Notes: a model not told the origin generated them from the letters alone. A stretch of 64,000 nt of DNA from DASXRA01 sp036506155 (GCA_036506155.1 DASXSF010000022.1:62001-126000); one strand, 5' to 3'; counted from the stretch's first letter, positions 15,672 through 24,810 are shown. Numbers and translations: made by a program.

Positions 15672-16463
15672 GTGCCGCTACGCCGGACTCTGGGCGCCAC
15701 GACGGTGACGGCGTTAGAGGACGGCACCGGGCCGTATTTCCGCCCCCGCCGCGCGGCGTTCCCACAGGCCACCGATGAGCAGTGGCGCCGCGCCGACGAA
15801 CTCGATCCCAAGGCCCGCAGCGCGGACGGCGAGTGGCTGCTTCGCTTCCGGTGCTTCGCGGTCCGTGCGCCGGACGGGGCGCTGACGCTGGTCGACACCG
15901 GCATCGGCCCGGACGGCGCGCCGGCATCGTCGTGGGCGCCCACGCCCGGTCAGCTGCCGAGCGAGCTGACCCGCGCCGGCATCGACCGGGACCGGGTCAC
16001 GACCGTCGTGCTGACCCACTTGCACACGGACCATGTCGTCTGGGCCGTGGTGGGCGAGCCGCATTTCGCCAACGCCACGTATCTGCTGCAACGGGCGGAG
16101 CACGCTGCGGTCGACGAACTCAACCCCACGCTACGAAAGGCGCTGATCGAGCCGCTCGAGGCGGCCCGACAGCTGCGCCTGCTCGATGGGGACGAAGAGC
16201 TCAACGCCACCACGCGGATCGTCGCCACTCCGGGCCATACGCCCGGACACCAGTCCGTGCTCGTCGCAGACGGCGGGGCCTCGCTACTGATCACCGGTGA
16301 CCTGCTCGTGCACGCGATCCAGCTCGTCGACCCCGACGTGGCCTACCTTTACGAGACCGACCCGGCTGTGGCACGCGCATCACGCATCGCGCTGCTGCGC
16401 GGCGACCCGCTCCTCGCGACGTCGCACCTCGGCGAGCCGTTCGGCTACTCAGGCAGCACGTAG
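15672..16463 (+). CDS. Metallo-beta-lactamase fold hydrolase
   Basis: A 263-residue MBL-fold enzyme. The zinc motif HLHTDH is at about 117-122, ATPGHTPGHQSV supplies the next His, ITGDL the bridging Asp, and ATSHLGEPF the last His. The fold and length are near N-acyl homoserine lactonases and alkyl-sulfatase-unrelated lactonases of actinobacteria; the substrate is not predictable. It starts three bases after the SURF1 stop. Its 3' end overlaps the convergent cytidine-deaminase-like gene by 19 bases. Confidence 0.85.
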   Translation: MPLRRTLGATTVTALEDGTGPYFRPRRAAFPQATDEQWRRADELDPKARSADGEWLLRFRCFAVRAPDGALTLVDTGIGPDGAPASSWAPTPGQLPSELTRAGIDRDRVTTVVLTHLHTDHVVWAVVGEPHFANATYLLQRAEHAAVDELNPTLRKALIEPLEAARQLRLLDGDEELNATTRIVATPGHTPGHQSVLVADGGASLLITGDLLVHAIQLVDPDVAYLYETDPAVARASRIALLRGDPLLATSHLGEPFGYSGST

Positions 16464-16747
16464 ATCGGCGCGGACGGCGTCAGGTCGTGCAGCGCCGCGG
16501 CGCCGTCGTCGTCCGCCGCGGAGCCGACCACCACAGCGGCCTCGAGTCCGAGCGCGCCGGACGAGACGGCCATCGCCACCGCGAGCTGTAGCGCCGACAA
16601 CCGCAGTGCGGGCAGCGCCACCGGAGCCGCGACATACGTGCGCCCGTCGGTGTCGCGCACCGCCGCGCCGGCGGCCGAGCCGGTACGCACCCGCGCTGAG
16701 CGGGCCAGTGTCGCCAGCTTCGCATCCTCCGCGTCGAGCTCGGTCAC
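16445..16747 (-). CDS. Cytidine deaminase-like small protein
   Basis: One hundred residues, with the fold pattern of the cytidine deaminase superfamily (RTGSAAGAAVRDTDGRTYVAAPV) but without the H/C-A-E and PCxxC zinc ligands that a working enzyme needs. Actinobacteria often carry this shortened form between the CBS-domain gene and era, as here. GTG 16747 overlaps the CorC stop (GTGA). A catalytic role is unlikely from sequence; a structural or regulatory one is a guess. Confidence 0.7.
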   Translation of the reverse strand: MTELDAEDAKLATLARSARVRTGSAAGAAVRDTDGRTYVAAPVALPALRLSALQLAVAMAVSSGALGLEAAVVVGSAADDDGAAALHDLTPSAPIYVLPE

Positions 16748-18042
16748 GGCGCCTCAGGCTCCGCATCGGGCTCCGGCTCCTCCGCGCGACGGACCAGCAC
16801 GGTGTCGACGCGGTTGCGCCTCCCGCCCGCGCTCTCGGCCACCAGCTCCAGGCCGTTCACGCGCGTCGTCGCTCCCGGGATCGGCACTCGCCCGAGCCGT
16901 TCGGCGAGCAGTCCGCCGACGGTCTCGACATCCGCGCGTTCGGGCAGCTCGACGTCGAACAGGTCGGCGAGATCTTCCACGGACAGCCGTGCCGTCACCC
17001 GCGCGGTGTCGGCGTCCAAGCGCTCGACGGGGGGCTTCTCGTCGTCGTACTCGTCGGTGATCTCACCGACGATCTCCTCCAAGATGTCCTCGATGGTGAT
17101 GAGCCCCGCCGTGCCGCCGTACTCGTCGATCACGATGGCGATGTGCGTGCGGTGCGCCTGCATCTCGCGCAGCAGCTCGTCGACCGGCTTGGACTCCGGC
17201 ACGAAGGCCGGAGCCCGCATGAGCTCCTCGACGCGGGTCGTGCGGGCACGCTCGGCGTCCTGGGCACGGCGGACCAGGTCTTTGAGGTAGACGACACCCA
17301 CGATGTCGTCGACGTTCTCCCCGATCACGGGGATGCGCGAGAAACCGCTGCGCAACGCCAGGGCGAGCGCCTGGAGCACCGACTTGCTGCTCTCGATCCA
17401 CACCACCTCGGTGCGCGGCACCATCACCTCGCGGGCGATCGTGTCGCCCAGCTCGAAGACGGACTGGATCATTTCCCGCTCGCCGTGCTCGACGACGCCG
17501 CGCTGCTCGGCCATGTCGACGAGCTCGCGCAGCTCGACCTCCGACGAGAACGGTCCCTCCCGGAAGCCTCGTCCGGGCGTCAGCGCGTTGCCGATCAGAA
17601 TCAGCAGAGACGCAAGCGGACCGAACACCCGGCCGAGCACGCGCACCATGCCGGCGCTGGCGAGCGCCACCCGGTACGGATGCTGACGGCCGAGCGTGCG
17701 GGGCCCGACCCCGACCAGCACGTAGGAGATGACGACCATGACGACCACCGTGAGCAGCACGACCGGCCACCGCCCGCCGAACTGCGCCCGCGCCACGATG
17801 GTCGCGAGCACGGTCGCGGTCAGCTCGCAGGTAACGCGCAGGAGCAGCAGGAGGTTCGTGTAGCGGGCCCGGTCCCCCAGGAGCGTCAGCAGCGTTCGGG
17901 CACCGCGCCGACCCTCCCGCACCATCTCCTCGACGCGGGCCACCGACACCCAGGCCAGCGCCGAGTCGATTCCGGCGAACACCCCGCCGAGCGGCACCAA
18001 GCAGATCGCCAGTACCAGTACGGCTATATCGGCGTTGGTCAC
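16744..18042 (-). CDS. CNNM/CorC-type transporter with tandem CBS domains
   Basis: A 432-residue protein of the HlyC/CorC family. The DUF21/CNNM membrane domain has helices at about 5-25, 60-80, 90-115 and 130-150. Two CBS domains follow (VMVPRTEVVWIESSKSV and LMRAPAFVPESKPVDELL). The CorC_HlyC domain at the end has TARLSVEDLADLFDVELP. It probably exports magnesium or other divalent cations. GTG 18042 overlaps the ybeY stop (GTGA), and its stop overlaps the next start, so the block is one operon with phoH and ybeY. Confidence 0.92.
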   Translation of the reverse strand: MTNADIAVLVLAICLVPLGGVFAGIDSALAWVSVARVEEMVREGRRGARTLLTLLGDRARYTNLLLLLRVTCELTATVLATIVARAQFGGRWPVVLLTVVVMVVISYVLVGVGPRTLGRQHPYRVALASAGMVRVLGRVFGPLASLLILIGNALTPGRGFREGPFSSEVELRELVDMAEQRGVVEHGEREMIQSVFELGDTIAREVMVPRTEVVWIESSKSVLQALALALRSGFSRIPVIGENVDDIVGVVYLKDLVRRAQDAERARTTRVEELMRAPAFVPESKPVDELLREMQAHRTHIAIVIDEYGGTAGLITIEDILEEIVGEITDEYDDEKPPVERLDADTARVTARLSVEDLADLFDVELPERADVETVGGLLAERLGRVPIPGATTRVNGLELVAESAGGRRNRVDTVLVRRAEEPEPDAEPEAP

Positions 18043-18590
18043 CGCCGGCCACCGGAGTCACGCACCTCGCCACCGGTGCCTGGCAGCGGGGCACGTATGG
18101 GCCCGCGGCCGGTCATGGCCGCCCAGCCACGGACGATGCGCGCCTGCAGTTCGAACATCGCCTGCTCCTCCTCGGCGTCGCCGTGGTCGTATCCGAGCAG
18201 GTGCAGGATGCCGTGCGTGCAGAGCAGGTGCAGCTCCGCCTCGAGCGAATGTCCCGCCTCCCGAGCCTGGACGGCCGCGACCTCCGGGCACAGCACGACA
18301 TCACCCAGCATGGCGGCGGGCGCCGGCCGCTCGTCGCTGAGCGAGCCGGGGTGGTCGGCACGCTCGAGCAACTCGTCGGTGCCGTCCATGGGGAAGGCCA
18401 TCACGTCGGTGGGTCCGTCGAGGTCCATCCACTGCAGGTGCAGCGCCGACATCGCCTCGGCGTCGAGTAGCACCACGGACAGGTCCGCCAGGGGGCTGAC
18501 TCGCATGGCGTCCAGCACGTAGCGCCCCAGGTCGGCCAGCGCCCGCTCGTCGACGGCGACCCCGGACTCGTTGTTGATCTCGACACTCAC
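18039..18590 (-). CDS. ybeY: Endoribonuclease YbeY
   Basis: A 183-residue single-strand-specific metalloendoribonuclease involved in 16S rRNA 3' maturation and ribosome quality control. The zinc signature is complete: HGILHLLGYDHGD, with three His. Also conserved are PTDVMAFPMD and LGDVVLCPEVA. The C-terminal 30 residues (after RIVRGW) are a usual actinobacterial extension. GTG 18590 is preceded by CAGGAG and by a 31-base element that also precedes the lipoprotein gene at 54596. Confidence 0.96.
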   Translation of the reverse strand: MSVEINNESGVAVDERALADLGRYVLDAMRVSPLADLSVVLLDAEAMSALHLQWMDLDGPTDVMAFPMDGTDELLERADHPGSLSDERPAPAAMLGDVVLCPEVAAVQAREAGHSLEAELHLLCTHGILHLLGYDHGDAEEEQAMFELQARIVRGWAAMTGRGPIRAPLPGTGGEVRDSGGRR

Positions 18591-18593
18591 GGT

Positions 18594-18624
18594 GTCTCCT
18601 GGCTCTTCGCGCGAGCGGTCATCG
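18594..18624 (-). repeat. 31-base leader repeat, copy A
   Basis: Reading minus, a 31-base sequence beginning CGATGACCGCTCGCGCGAAG and ending CAGGAGAC lies between the phoH stop and the ybeY start, and supplies ybeY's ribosome binding site. It matches 54600-54630 at 29 of 31 positions. Confidence 0.8.
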
Positions 18625-18629
18625 CCGCC

Positions 18630-19652
18630 TCAGCGGCGTGGCTTGGCGTGCTGCGACGGGGCAGGACGGGCGTGCGCATGCTCGTCGTATCGCGCGTACG
18701 CGTCGACGATCTCGCCGACCAGCCGGTGCCGCACGACGTCGTTACTGGTCAGGTTGGCGAAGTGCACGTCGTCGATGTCAGTGAGGATCTCGCGGACGAC
18801 CTTGAGGCCGCTGCGTGTCTCCCCGGGCAGATCGATCTGCGTGATGTCCCCCGTCACCACGATCTTGGAGTCGAAGCCGAGCCGGGTCAGGAACATCTTC
18901 ATCTGCTCGGGCGTGGTGTTCTGCGCCTCGTCCAGGATGATGAAGGCGTCCGACAGGGTCCGGCCGCGCATGTAGGCGAGCGGGGCGATCTCGATCGTGC
19001 CGGACTGCATGAGCCTCGCGATCGAGTCAGGTTCGATCATGTCGTGCAGCGCGTCGAACAGCGGACGCAGGTACGGGTCGATCTTCTCGAACAGCGTGCC
19101 GGGCAGGAAGCCGAGCCGCTCGCCCGCCTCGACGGCCGGCCGCGTCAGGATGATGCGCGTGACCTGCTTGGCCTGCAGCGCCTGCACAGCCTTCGCGACA
19201 GCCAGGTAGGTCTTGCCCGTGCCTGCCGGGCCGATGCCGAAGACGACGGTATGCCTGTCGATGGCGTCGACATAGTGCTTTTGGTTCAGCGTCTTGGGAC
19301 GGATGTTCTTGCCCCGGCGCGACAAGATGTTGAGGCTCAGCACTTCGGCCGGCCGCTCGCCGGTGTCGGTGGTCAGCATGCCGACGGCATGTGTCACCGC
19401 GTCCGGAGTCAGGTGCTGGCCTGCGCTGATGAGCTCGAGCAATTCCTCGAACAAGCGCACGGCGATGGCGTTGTCGGCCGGGTCGCCCGTGATCGTGATC
19501 TCGTTGCCACGAACGTGAATGTCGGAGTCGAGGCTCTTCTCGATGACCCGGAGCAACTCGTCCCGGGAACCGAGAAGCGCGACCATCGCCTGGTCGCCGG
19601 GGACGACGAGGGTGGTGGAGACGCGCTCAGGTCTGGATTGGGCGTCTGACAA
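18630..19652 (-). CDS. PhoH family ATPase
   Basis: A cytoplasmic P-loop ATPase with PhoH/PIN-associated helicase-like fold, 340 residues. Walker A is GPAGTGKTYLA, Walker B is AFIILDEAQNTT, and VTGDITQIDLP and LTSNDVVRHRLV are family motifs. The N-terminal domain (VVPGDQAMVALLGSRDELL, IHVRGNEITITG) is KH-like. The frame stays open to a GTG at 19733, which would overlap hit by 16 bases; TTG 19652 (LSDAQSRPERV) looks more natural but is not certain. Gene order hit-phoH-ybeY-corC is conserved in actinobacteria and links it to RNA/ribosome maintenance. Confidence 0.92.
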   Translation of the reverse strand: MSDAQSRPERVSTTLVVPGDQAMVALLGSRDELLRVIEKSLDSDIHVRGNEITITGDPADNAIAVRLFEELLELISAGQHLTPDAVTHAVGMLTTDTGERPAEVLSLNILSRRGKNIRPKTLNQKHYVDAIDRHTVVFGIGPAGTGKTYLAVAKAVQALQAKQVTRIILTRPAVEAGERLGFLPGTLFEKIDPYLRPLFDALHDMIEPDSIARLMQSGTIEIAPLAYMRGRTLSDAFIILDEAQNTTPEQMKMFLTRLGFDSKIVVTGDITQIDLPGETRSGLKVVREILTDIDDVHFANLTSNDVVRHRLVGEIVDAYARYDEHAHARPAPSQHAKPRR

Positions 19653-19717
19653 GTCGGGTTCGTTCCTACTTTCCGCGCTGAGGCCGGATAGATGTGGCGA
19701 TCCCACTCTACCGGCGC

Positions 19718-20056
19718 TCAGCCCGGCGGCCACTGCATCCGGCGGCCGCCGAGCACGTGCGCATGCACGTGGAAAACCGTCTGGCCTGCCTGCGCCCCGG
19801 TGTTGAACACGACGCGGAACTCGGAAAGACCTGCCGCCTCGACGGTGGCTCTGATGCCGCGTAGCAGGGCCCCGGCCGCCTCCGAGTCCTTGGCCAGTTC
19901 GAGGACGTCGGCGATGTGCCGCTTCGGGATTACCAGCACATGGGTCGGGGCCTGCGGGTTCAGGTCCGCGAAGGCCAGCGTCTCGTCGTCCTCGTGCACC
20001 CTCGTCGCCGGCACCTCACCCGCGACGATCTTGCAGAACAGGCAGTCGTCAGGCAT
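19718..20056 (-). CDS. HIT family nucleotide hydrolase
   Basis: A 112-residue histidine triad protein of the Hint/PKCI type. It starts with DDCLFCKIVAGEVPA (zinc-type CxxC) and ends with the catalytic triad HVHAHVLGGR. Family members hydrolyse AMP-lysine-type phosphoramidates or dinucleoside polyphosphates. It is the first gene of the phoH-ybeY-corC group. The stop at 19718 lies 66 bases before the favoured phoH start. Confidence 0.93.
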   Translation of the reverse strand: MPDDCLFCKIVAGEVPATRVHEDDETLAFADLNPQAPTHVLVIPKRHIADVLELAKDSEAAGALLRGIRATVEAAGLSEFRVVFNTGAQAGQTVFHVHAHVLGGRRMQWPPG

Positions 20057-20242
20057 GCGCGCAGGCTATCGCCACGGCGACGAACGGACGGCTCAGCTGT
20101 CTGAACGGTCTATCTGCGGTCTCCTTAACGTTACGAAGGCGATATGGCGGAACCACCTTGGACATCCCCTTCCAGGTGGCCATCGACTTCGCGACCCTTG
20201 GGACATGCAAAAAAACGTGGCGCGCAGCAACTGTCTTCTGTA

Positions 20243-20271
20243 TCGTTCTAGTCGAACGATTTAGTAAATCG
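20243..20271. promoter_or_regulatory. Two overlapping palindromes upstream of the LacI gene
   Basis: TCGTTC-N5-GAACGA (20243-20259) overlaps a perfect 15-base palindrome, CGATTTA-G-TAAATCG (20257-20271). Both lie within 50 bases of the LacI start at 20292, the position for autoregulation. The stretch is AT-rich compared with its surroundings. Confidence 0.6.
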
Positions 20272-20291
20272 ATGCAGAGGAAGTGGATGCC

Positions 20292-21344
20292 ATGCCTGCC
20301 AGCGCGACTATGAAGGATGTCGCTGCGGCCGCCGGCGTCTCGCCGTCCACCGTGTCCAACGCGTACAACAAGCCCGAGCAGCTCTCCGCCGAGGTGCGCC
20401 AGCGAATCTTTGCCACGGCGCGCGAGCTGGGCTATGCCGGCCCGGACGCTGCGGCCAGGTCCCTGCGCAGCCGCCGCGCCGGTGCGATCGGGCTGCTGCT
20501 CACCGAGCAGCTGTCCTATGCGTTCTCGGACCCGTTCGCGGTGGGGCTGCTGGCCGGGTTGGCCGAAGTCGCCGAGCGCACCCGCACCGGCCTGCTGCTG
20601 ATTCCGCTGCCCCGTTACGACACCGACACCGACGCCGACGTGTTGCGCGAGTCGGTCGAGACGGTGCGCGGTGCCGTCGTCGACGGCATCGCCGCCTACT
20701 GCGTCGACGTGGGGCATCCGGCGCTGGACGTGATCGCCAGCCGTGGCCTGCCCTTCGCGCACTCCGACCACGACGTGCCCGGCCGGCGCGTGGTGATCGA
20801 CGAGGTCGGCGCCACGCGTGCCGTCGGCGAGCACCTCGCCCGGCTGGGTCACACCAACGTCGCCATGGTCGTCGACGCCGGCCGGGCCACCGACGTGCCC
20901 GGCGAGATCACTGACGAGACCGTCCTCTACACCAACGCCCGGCTGCGCGCGCGGGGGCTGCGCGAGGGACTCGGCGCGGACGCCCGGGTGACGCTCGTGA
21001 GTGGGGGCCACAACTCGGTCGAGTCCGGGCTCGCCGCCGCACAGTTCGTGCTCGACCGCCGGGACCGGCCCACTGCCATCGCCGCGGGCGGCGACGTCCT
21101 GGCGTTCGGCGTCATTGAGGCCATGCGCCGCCGAGGTCTTTCGCCCGGCCGCGACATCTCCGTTACCGGGTTCGACGACATCCCCGCCGCCGAGGCGGCC
21201 GGGCTCACGACCGTGCGCCAGCCCATCCGCGACAAGGGCCGGACGCTCGGCCGGATGTTGCTCGACCCGACGTTCACCGACGAACGCATCGTTCTGCCCA
21301 CCGAACTCGTCATCCGCTCCAGCACCGCACCGGTGCGCAACTAG
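20292..21344 (+). CDS. LacI-family transcriptional regulator
   Basis: A 350-residue sugar-responsive repressor. The N-terminal HTH is canonical: ATMKDVAAAAGVSPSTVSNAYN with the minor-groove hinge PDAAARSLRSRRAGAIG. The periplasmic-binding-protein-like effector domain runs from about 60 to 345, with VTGFDDIPAAEAAGLTTVRQP. ATG 20292 is preferred over GTG 20283 because GAGGAA would abut the latter. Overlapping palindromes upstream suggest autoregulation. No sugar operon touches it; the GH2 beta-galactosidase 6 kb away is a possible but unproven target. Confidence 0.92.
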   Translation: MPASATMKDVAAAAGVSPSTVSNAYNKPEQLSAEVRQRIFATARELGYAGPDAAARSLRSRRAGAIGLLLTEQLSYAFSDPFAVGLLAGLAEVAERTRTGLLLIPLPRYDTDTDADVLRESVETVRGAVVDGIAAYCVDVGHPALDVIASRGLPFAHSDHDVPGRRVVIDEVGATRAVGEHLARLGHTNVAMVVDAGRATDVPGEITDETVLYTNARLRARGLREGLGADARVTLVSGGHNSVESGLAAAQFVLDRRDRPTAIAAGGDVLAFGVIEAMRRRGLSPGRDISVTGFDDIPAAEAAGLTTVRQPIRDKGRTLGRMLLDPTFTDERIVLPTELVIRSSTAPVRN

Positions 21345-21356
21345 AGAGGTTCAGCC

Positions 21357-21572
21357 ATGCTGCCCATCGCATCCGACATCGCAGTCCGCAACACCGCACC
21401 CCTCGCCTCGTCGGCGCTGCCCGACGCGCCGGTCGTGCCGGACCCGGCGCCATCCGAGCCGCGGCTGCGCGCTGCGCTGGCGACGTTCCTGCGCGCCTCG
21501 GCCCGCAGGCGCGCCCGGCTGGCCGACCGCATCGATCCCTGCACCGGGGTGGTCGAACCAGTCGCTGGCTGA
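21357..21572 (+). CDS. Small hypothetical protein downstream of the LacI gene
   Basis: Seventy-one residues. AGAGG stands seven bases before ATG 21357, and only 12 bases separate it from the LacI stop. The N-terminal half is Ala/Pro/Val-rich; the C-terminal half is basic and helical (RLRAALATFLRASARRRARLADR). No family recognised. Confidence 0.5.
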   Translation: MLPIASDIAVRNTAPLASSALPDAPVVPDPAPSEPRLRAALATFLRASARRRARLADRIDPCTGVVEPVAG

Positions 21573-21588
21573 GTGCCAGAATGCCCGC

Positions 21589-22317
21589 GTGCCACGCCCG
21601 CCCGCGTCCGCGCTCAGCCATGCCCTCCAGCTCATCAACGCCGATGAACGCCAGCTCGACGTGCTGATTCGCCAAGCCGCCTGGGCAGCCCGCAGCGCCG
21701 GTCGGGGTGCCACAGCGCCGCTGTCCGCGAGCGAGCTCACCAGGCTCGGCGGCGCGCCACGACAGGTGGCGAAAGGCGGAGTGCTCTTTCGAGCCGGGCA
21801 GCGCGCAAGCGGGGTGTGGCTGGTGCGTGACGGACGCTACGAGTTGCTTCTCAGCTCGCGCGGCCGTCGCGCCGTCGTGGGCGAACTCGGGCCTGGTGAT
21901 GTCGACGGGGACATCTCACTGCTGCTCGACATGCCGGCGCCCTACACAGCCCGGGCCACGCAGGACGGCAGCTGCCTATACCTGCCGCACTCCGACTTCG
22001 ACCGGTTGCTCGGCGCGCATCCGGATCTCGCCCGCCGTTGGATGGGAAGCGCGGCGCAGCGCCTGGCCGGCACGCAACACCGGCTTGCCGCGCTGCTCGG
22101 GCAGCCGTTGGTCGCGCAGGCGGCGCGGCTGCTGCTCGACGAGGCCGTAGCGGCGATCGTCCGCCTTCCGCAGCGCACGCTCGCCGCGATGCTCGGCGTG
22201 CGGCGCCCCTCGCTCAACAAGGTGCTCAAGGACCTGGAACACGACGGGCTGATCGTGGTGCGCTACGCGGTGATCGACGTTGTCGATGCGGACGGGCTCG
22301 CCGAGCTAGCGTCCTAG
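21589..22317 (+). CDS. Crp/Fnr-family transcriptional regulator
   Basis: A 242-residue regulator. A helical N-terminal extension of about 45 residues precedes a cyclic-nucleotide-binding fold (KGGVLFRAGQRASGVWLVRDGRYELLL; GELGPGDVDGDISLLLDMPAPYTA). The expected cAMP-binding R-T-A pattern is not exact (APYTARA), so the ligand is uncertain. The HTH is LPQRTLAAMLGVRRPSLNKVLKDLEHDGLI. GTG 21589 is in frame; a longer reading through the LacI gene is non-native. It ends two bases before sppA. Confidence 0.85.
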   Translation: MPRPPASALSHALQLINADERQLDVLIRQAAWAARSAGRGATAPLSASELTRLGGAPRQVAKGGVLFRAGQRASGVWLVRDGRYELLLSSRGRRAVVGELGPGDVDGDISLLLDMPAPYTARATQDGSCLYLPHSDFDRLLGAHPDLARRWMGSAAQRLAGTQHRLAALLGQPLVAQAARLLLDEAVAAIVRLPQRTLAAMLGVRRPSLNKVLKDLEHDGLIVVRYAVIDVVDADGLAELAS

Positions 22318-22319
22318 AT

Positions 22320-23960
22320 ATGCGTGCGCAGCTGATCCTCGAACTAGACCTCACCGAGCCACTCGCCCAGGGCGTACCCGCCGACCCGGTGTCGGCGCTT
22401 CTGCAACGCCGGCAGGCACGACTCAAGGACGTGTTGGCCGGCTTACGCAAGGCAAGCCGGGACGAGCGCGTCGCGATGCTCCTGACCAAGGTCGGTCCGT
22501 CGCGCATGGGGTTCGCGCGAGCGCAGGAGCTGCGCGACGCCGTGCTCGCGTTCCGCGCCAGCGGCAAGCCGGCCCTCGCCTGGGCCGAGTCGTTCGGCGA
22601 GTGGGGGCCCGGGCTTGTCCCGTACTACCTCGCGACCGCCTTCGACGAGATCTGGCTGCAGCCGAGCGGGGACGTAACGCTAGGCGGCTTGGCAGTGGGT
22701 ACGCCATTCCTGCGCGGCGCGCTCGACCATCTCGAGGTCGAGCCGCAACTGGGCCAGCGCTACGAGTACAAGAACGCAGCGGATGTCCTGCTGCGCTCGG
22801 CCTTCTCCGACGCGCACCGCGAGGCCATGCAGCAGCTCGCGACATCCGTGGTCGATCAGGTCGTGGACGGCATCGCGGCCGGACGTCGACTGGCCGCTGT
22901 CCGGGTGCGCGAGCTCGTCAACCAGCCACCCGTCGCCGCCGAGGAGGCGCTCGCCGCCGGGCTCGTCGACCGCATCGGCTATCGCGACGAACTGTACGCC
23001 GAGGTACGGAAGCGGGCCGGCGAATCGGTCAAGCTGTTATACGTCTCGCGATACGCGCACCCGCCGGTGCCTGCCCCGCGCGCCGTTCGCAAGGCGCGCA
23101 CGGTCGCACTGATCTGGGGTCTCGGGCCGATCACGTCCGGCAAGAGCGGGCGCCGCCCGGGCGGAAACCGGATGGGCTCCGACACGGTGACCGCGGCGTT
23201 CCGGGCGGCGGCGCGCGACAAGGACGTCGAGGCGATCGTATTCCGGATCGACAGCCAGGGCGGCTCGGCTGTCGCGTCGGACGCGATCTGGCGCGAGGTC
23301 GGCCAGGCCAGGGCGGCGGGCAAGCCGGTGGTGGCGTCGATGGGCGACATCGCAGCGTCGGGCGGCTACTACGTGGCGATGGGCGCCGACGTGATCGTTG
23401 CCGAGCCGTCGACCATCACCGGCTCGATCGGGGTGCTGGCCGGCAAGCTCGTCACCGACGGTTTGTGGAACCGGCTCGGCGTCAGCTACGACAGTGTCGC
23501 GATCGGCGAACTGGCCCGGATGTTCAGTACCCGAACGCGGTACGGGTCGGCCGAGCAGGAGGCGCTTGCCGGCTGGCTCGATCGGGTCTACGAGATGTTC
23601 GTCGGCAAGGTGGCCACCTCCCGCGGTATGTCCCGCGACGAGGTGCACGCCGTGGCGCGTGGGCGGGTATGGACCGGCGCGGATGCCCGCGATCGCCGAC
23701 TCGTCGACGTCCTCGGCGGGCTGGACCGGGCCGCCGAACTCGCCGCGCAGCGCGCCGGCATCCCCGCCACCGCCGAGGTCGACCTGGTGAGCTACCCGGC
23801 GCTGCCGCCGATCGAGCGGATCCGCCCGCCCCGGTCGAGTGAGAGTCCCGGCGCGGAGGTCGGCTGGACGGGATGGGGCTCGTTCGCGGGGCTCGCCGCC
23901 CGGCTGGGATTGCCGGCCGCCGGGCCGCTGACGCTCCCCTGGGCGCCGATGACATCCTGA
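22320..23960 (+). CDS. sppA: Signal peptide peptidase SppA (protease IV, long form)
   Basis: A 546-residue protein with two tandem S49 domains, like E. coli protease IV. The catalytic Lys is Lys151 in RYEYKNAADV of the first domain, the nucleophile Ser347 in DIAASGGYYVAMGAD of the second, and SQGGSAVASDAIW builds the fold between. No N-terminal membrane anchor is visible, unlike E. coli. It should degrade cleaved signal peptides, of which this region's many secreted proteins would supply plenty. It follows the Crp gene by two bases. Confidence 0.92.
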   Translation: MRAQLILELDLTEPLAQGVPADPVSALLQRRQARLKDVLAGLRKASRDERVAMLLTKVGPSRMGFARAQELRDAVLAFRASGKPALAWAESFGEWGPGLVPYYLATAFDEIWLQPSGDVTLGGLAVGTPFLRGALDHLEVEPQLGQRYEYKNAADVLLRSAFSDAHREAMQQLATSVVDQVVDGIAAGRRLAAVRVRELVNQPPVAAEEALAAGLVDRIGYRDELYAEVRKRAGESVKLLYVSRYAHPPVPAPRAVRKARTVALIWGLGPITSGKSGRRPGGNRMGSDTVTAAFRAAARDKDVEAIVFRIDSQGGSAVASDAIWREVGQARAAGKPVVASMGDIAASGGYYVAMGADVIVAEPSTITGSIGVLAGKLVTDGLWNRLGVSYDSVAIGELARMFSTRTRYGSAEQEALAGWLDRVYEMFVGKVATSRGMSRDEVHAVARGRVWTGADARDRRLVDVLGGLDRAAELAAQRAGIPATAEVDLVSYPALPPIERIRPPRSSESPGAEVGWTGWGSFAGLAARLGLPAAGPLTLPWAPMTS

Positions 23961-23964
23961 GCAG

Positions 23965-24810
23965 GTGTCCGATCGGATTTGTGTCACCGGGGCGAGCGGT
24001 CAGGCCGGCCGGTCCGTGGTCCGCGACCTGCTCGAGAACGGCTACGACGTCGTGAGCACCGACATCACCGTCACGCGCGCGGATCGGGAGGCGGGCATGA
24101 TGCGCGCCGACCTCACCGACTTCGGGCAAGCGGTCGAGGCGCTTTCCGGGGCAGATGCCGTCGTCCACCTGGCTAACATCCCGGCACCCGGTCTGTACCC
24201 GCCGGCCGTGACGTTCAACGCGAACACGACGATGAATTTCAACGTGTTCACCGCCGCCGCAACGCTTCGCCTCAGCCGGGTCGTGTGGGCATCGAGCGAG
24301 ACGACACTGGGTTTGCCCTTCGACGTCGCGCCGCGTTACGCGCCCGTGGACGAAGACCACTACCCGTTCCCGACGACGACGTATGCGCTGTCGAAGGTCG
24401 CCAGCGAGACCGTCGCCGGACATGTCGCGCAGTGGTCGGGGACACCGTTCGTCGCGCTGCGCATTTCCAACATCATGCAGCCCGGCGACTACGGCAGGTT
24501 TCCGTCGTTCTGGGACGACCCCTGGTTGCGCAAGTGGAACCTGTGGGGCTACGTCGACGAGCGGGATGTCGCCGCCGCCTGCCGACTGGCGCTTGCGGCA
24601 CCCGCACACGCGGTCGCCGGCAGTCCGGCCTTCGTGATCGCTGCGGCGGACACCGTCATGAACCGCCCGTCGGCGGACCTGCTCGCCGAGGTATTCCCAG
24701 GCGTCCGGCTGAATCGCGACCCCGGCGAGTTCGGGACGCTGCTCGCGATAGACCGTGCGCGGGAGGTGCTCGGCTACGAGCCCCGCTACTCCTGGCGGGA
24801 GCACATCTAG
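23965..24810 (+). CDS. NAD-dependent epimerase/dehydratase
   Basis: A 281-residue extended short-chain dehydrogenase. The nucleotide motif is TGASGQAGRSVVRDLL, VVHLANIPAPG marks the substrate side, and the catalytic YALSK lies at about 142. It is close to UDP-glucose 4-epimerase-like and uronate dehydrogenase-like enzymes of actinobacteria. GTG 23965 is four bases after sppA. Its TAG and that of the convergent small gene overlap in CTAG. Confidence 0.87.
   Translation: MSDRICVTGASGQAGRSVVRDLLENGYDVVSTDITVTRADREAGMMRADLTDFGQAVEALSGADAVVHLANIPAPGLYPPAVTFNANTTMNFNVFTAAATLRLSRVVWASSETTLGLPFDVAPRYAPVDEDHYPFPTTTYALSKVASETVAGHVAQWSGTPFVALRISNIMQPGDYGRFPSFWDDPWLRKWNLWGYVDERDVAAACRLALAAPAHAVAGSPAFVIAAADTVMNRPSADLLAEVFPGVRLNRDPGEFGTLLAIDRAREVLGYEPRYSWREHI

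Noticed and set aside
21001..21588. Upstream extension of the Crp-type gene
   Set aside because: It overlaps the LacI gene in another frame and is Pro/Ser/Arg-rich; GTG 21589 gives a normal family N-terminus.
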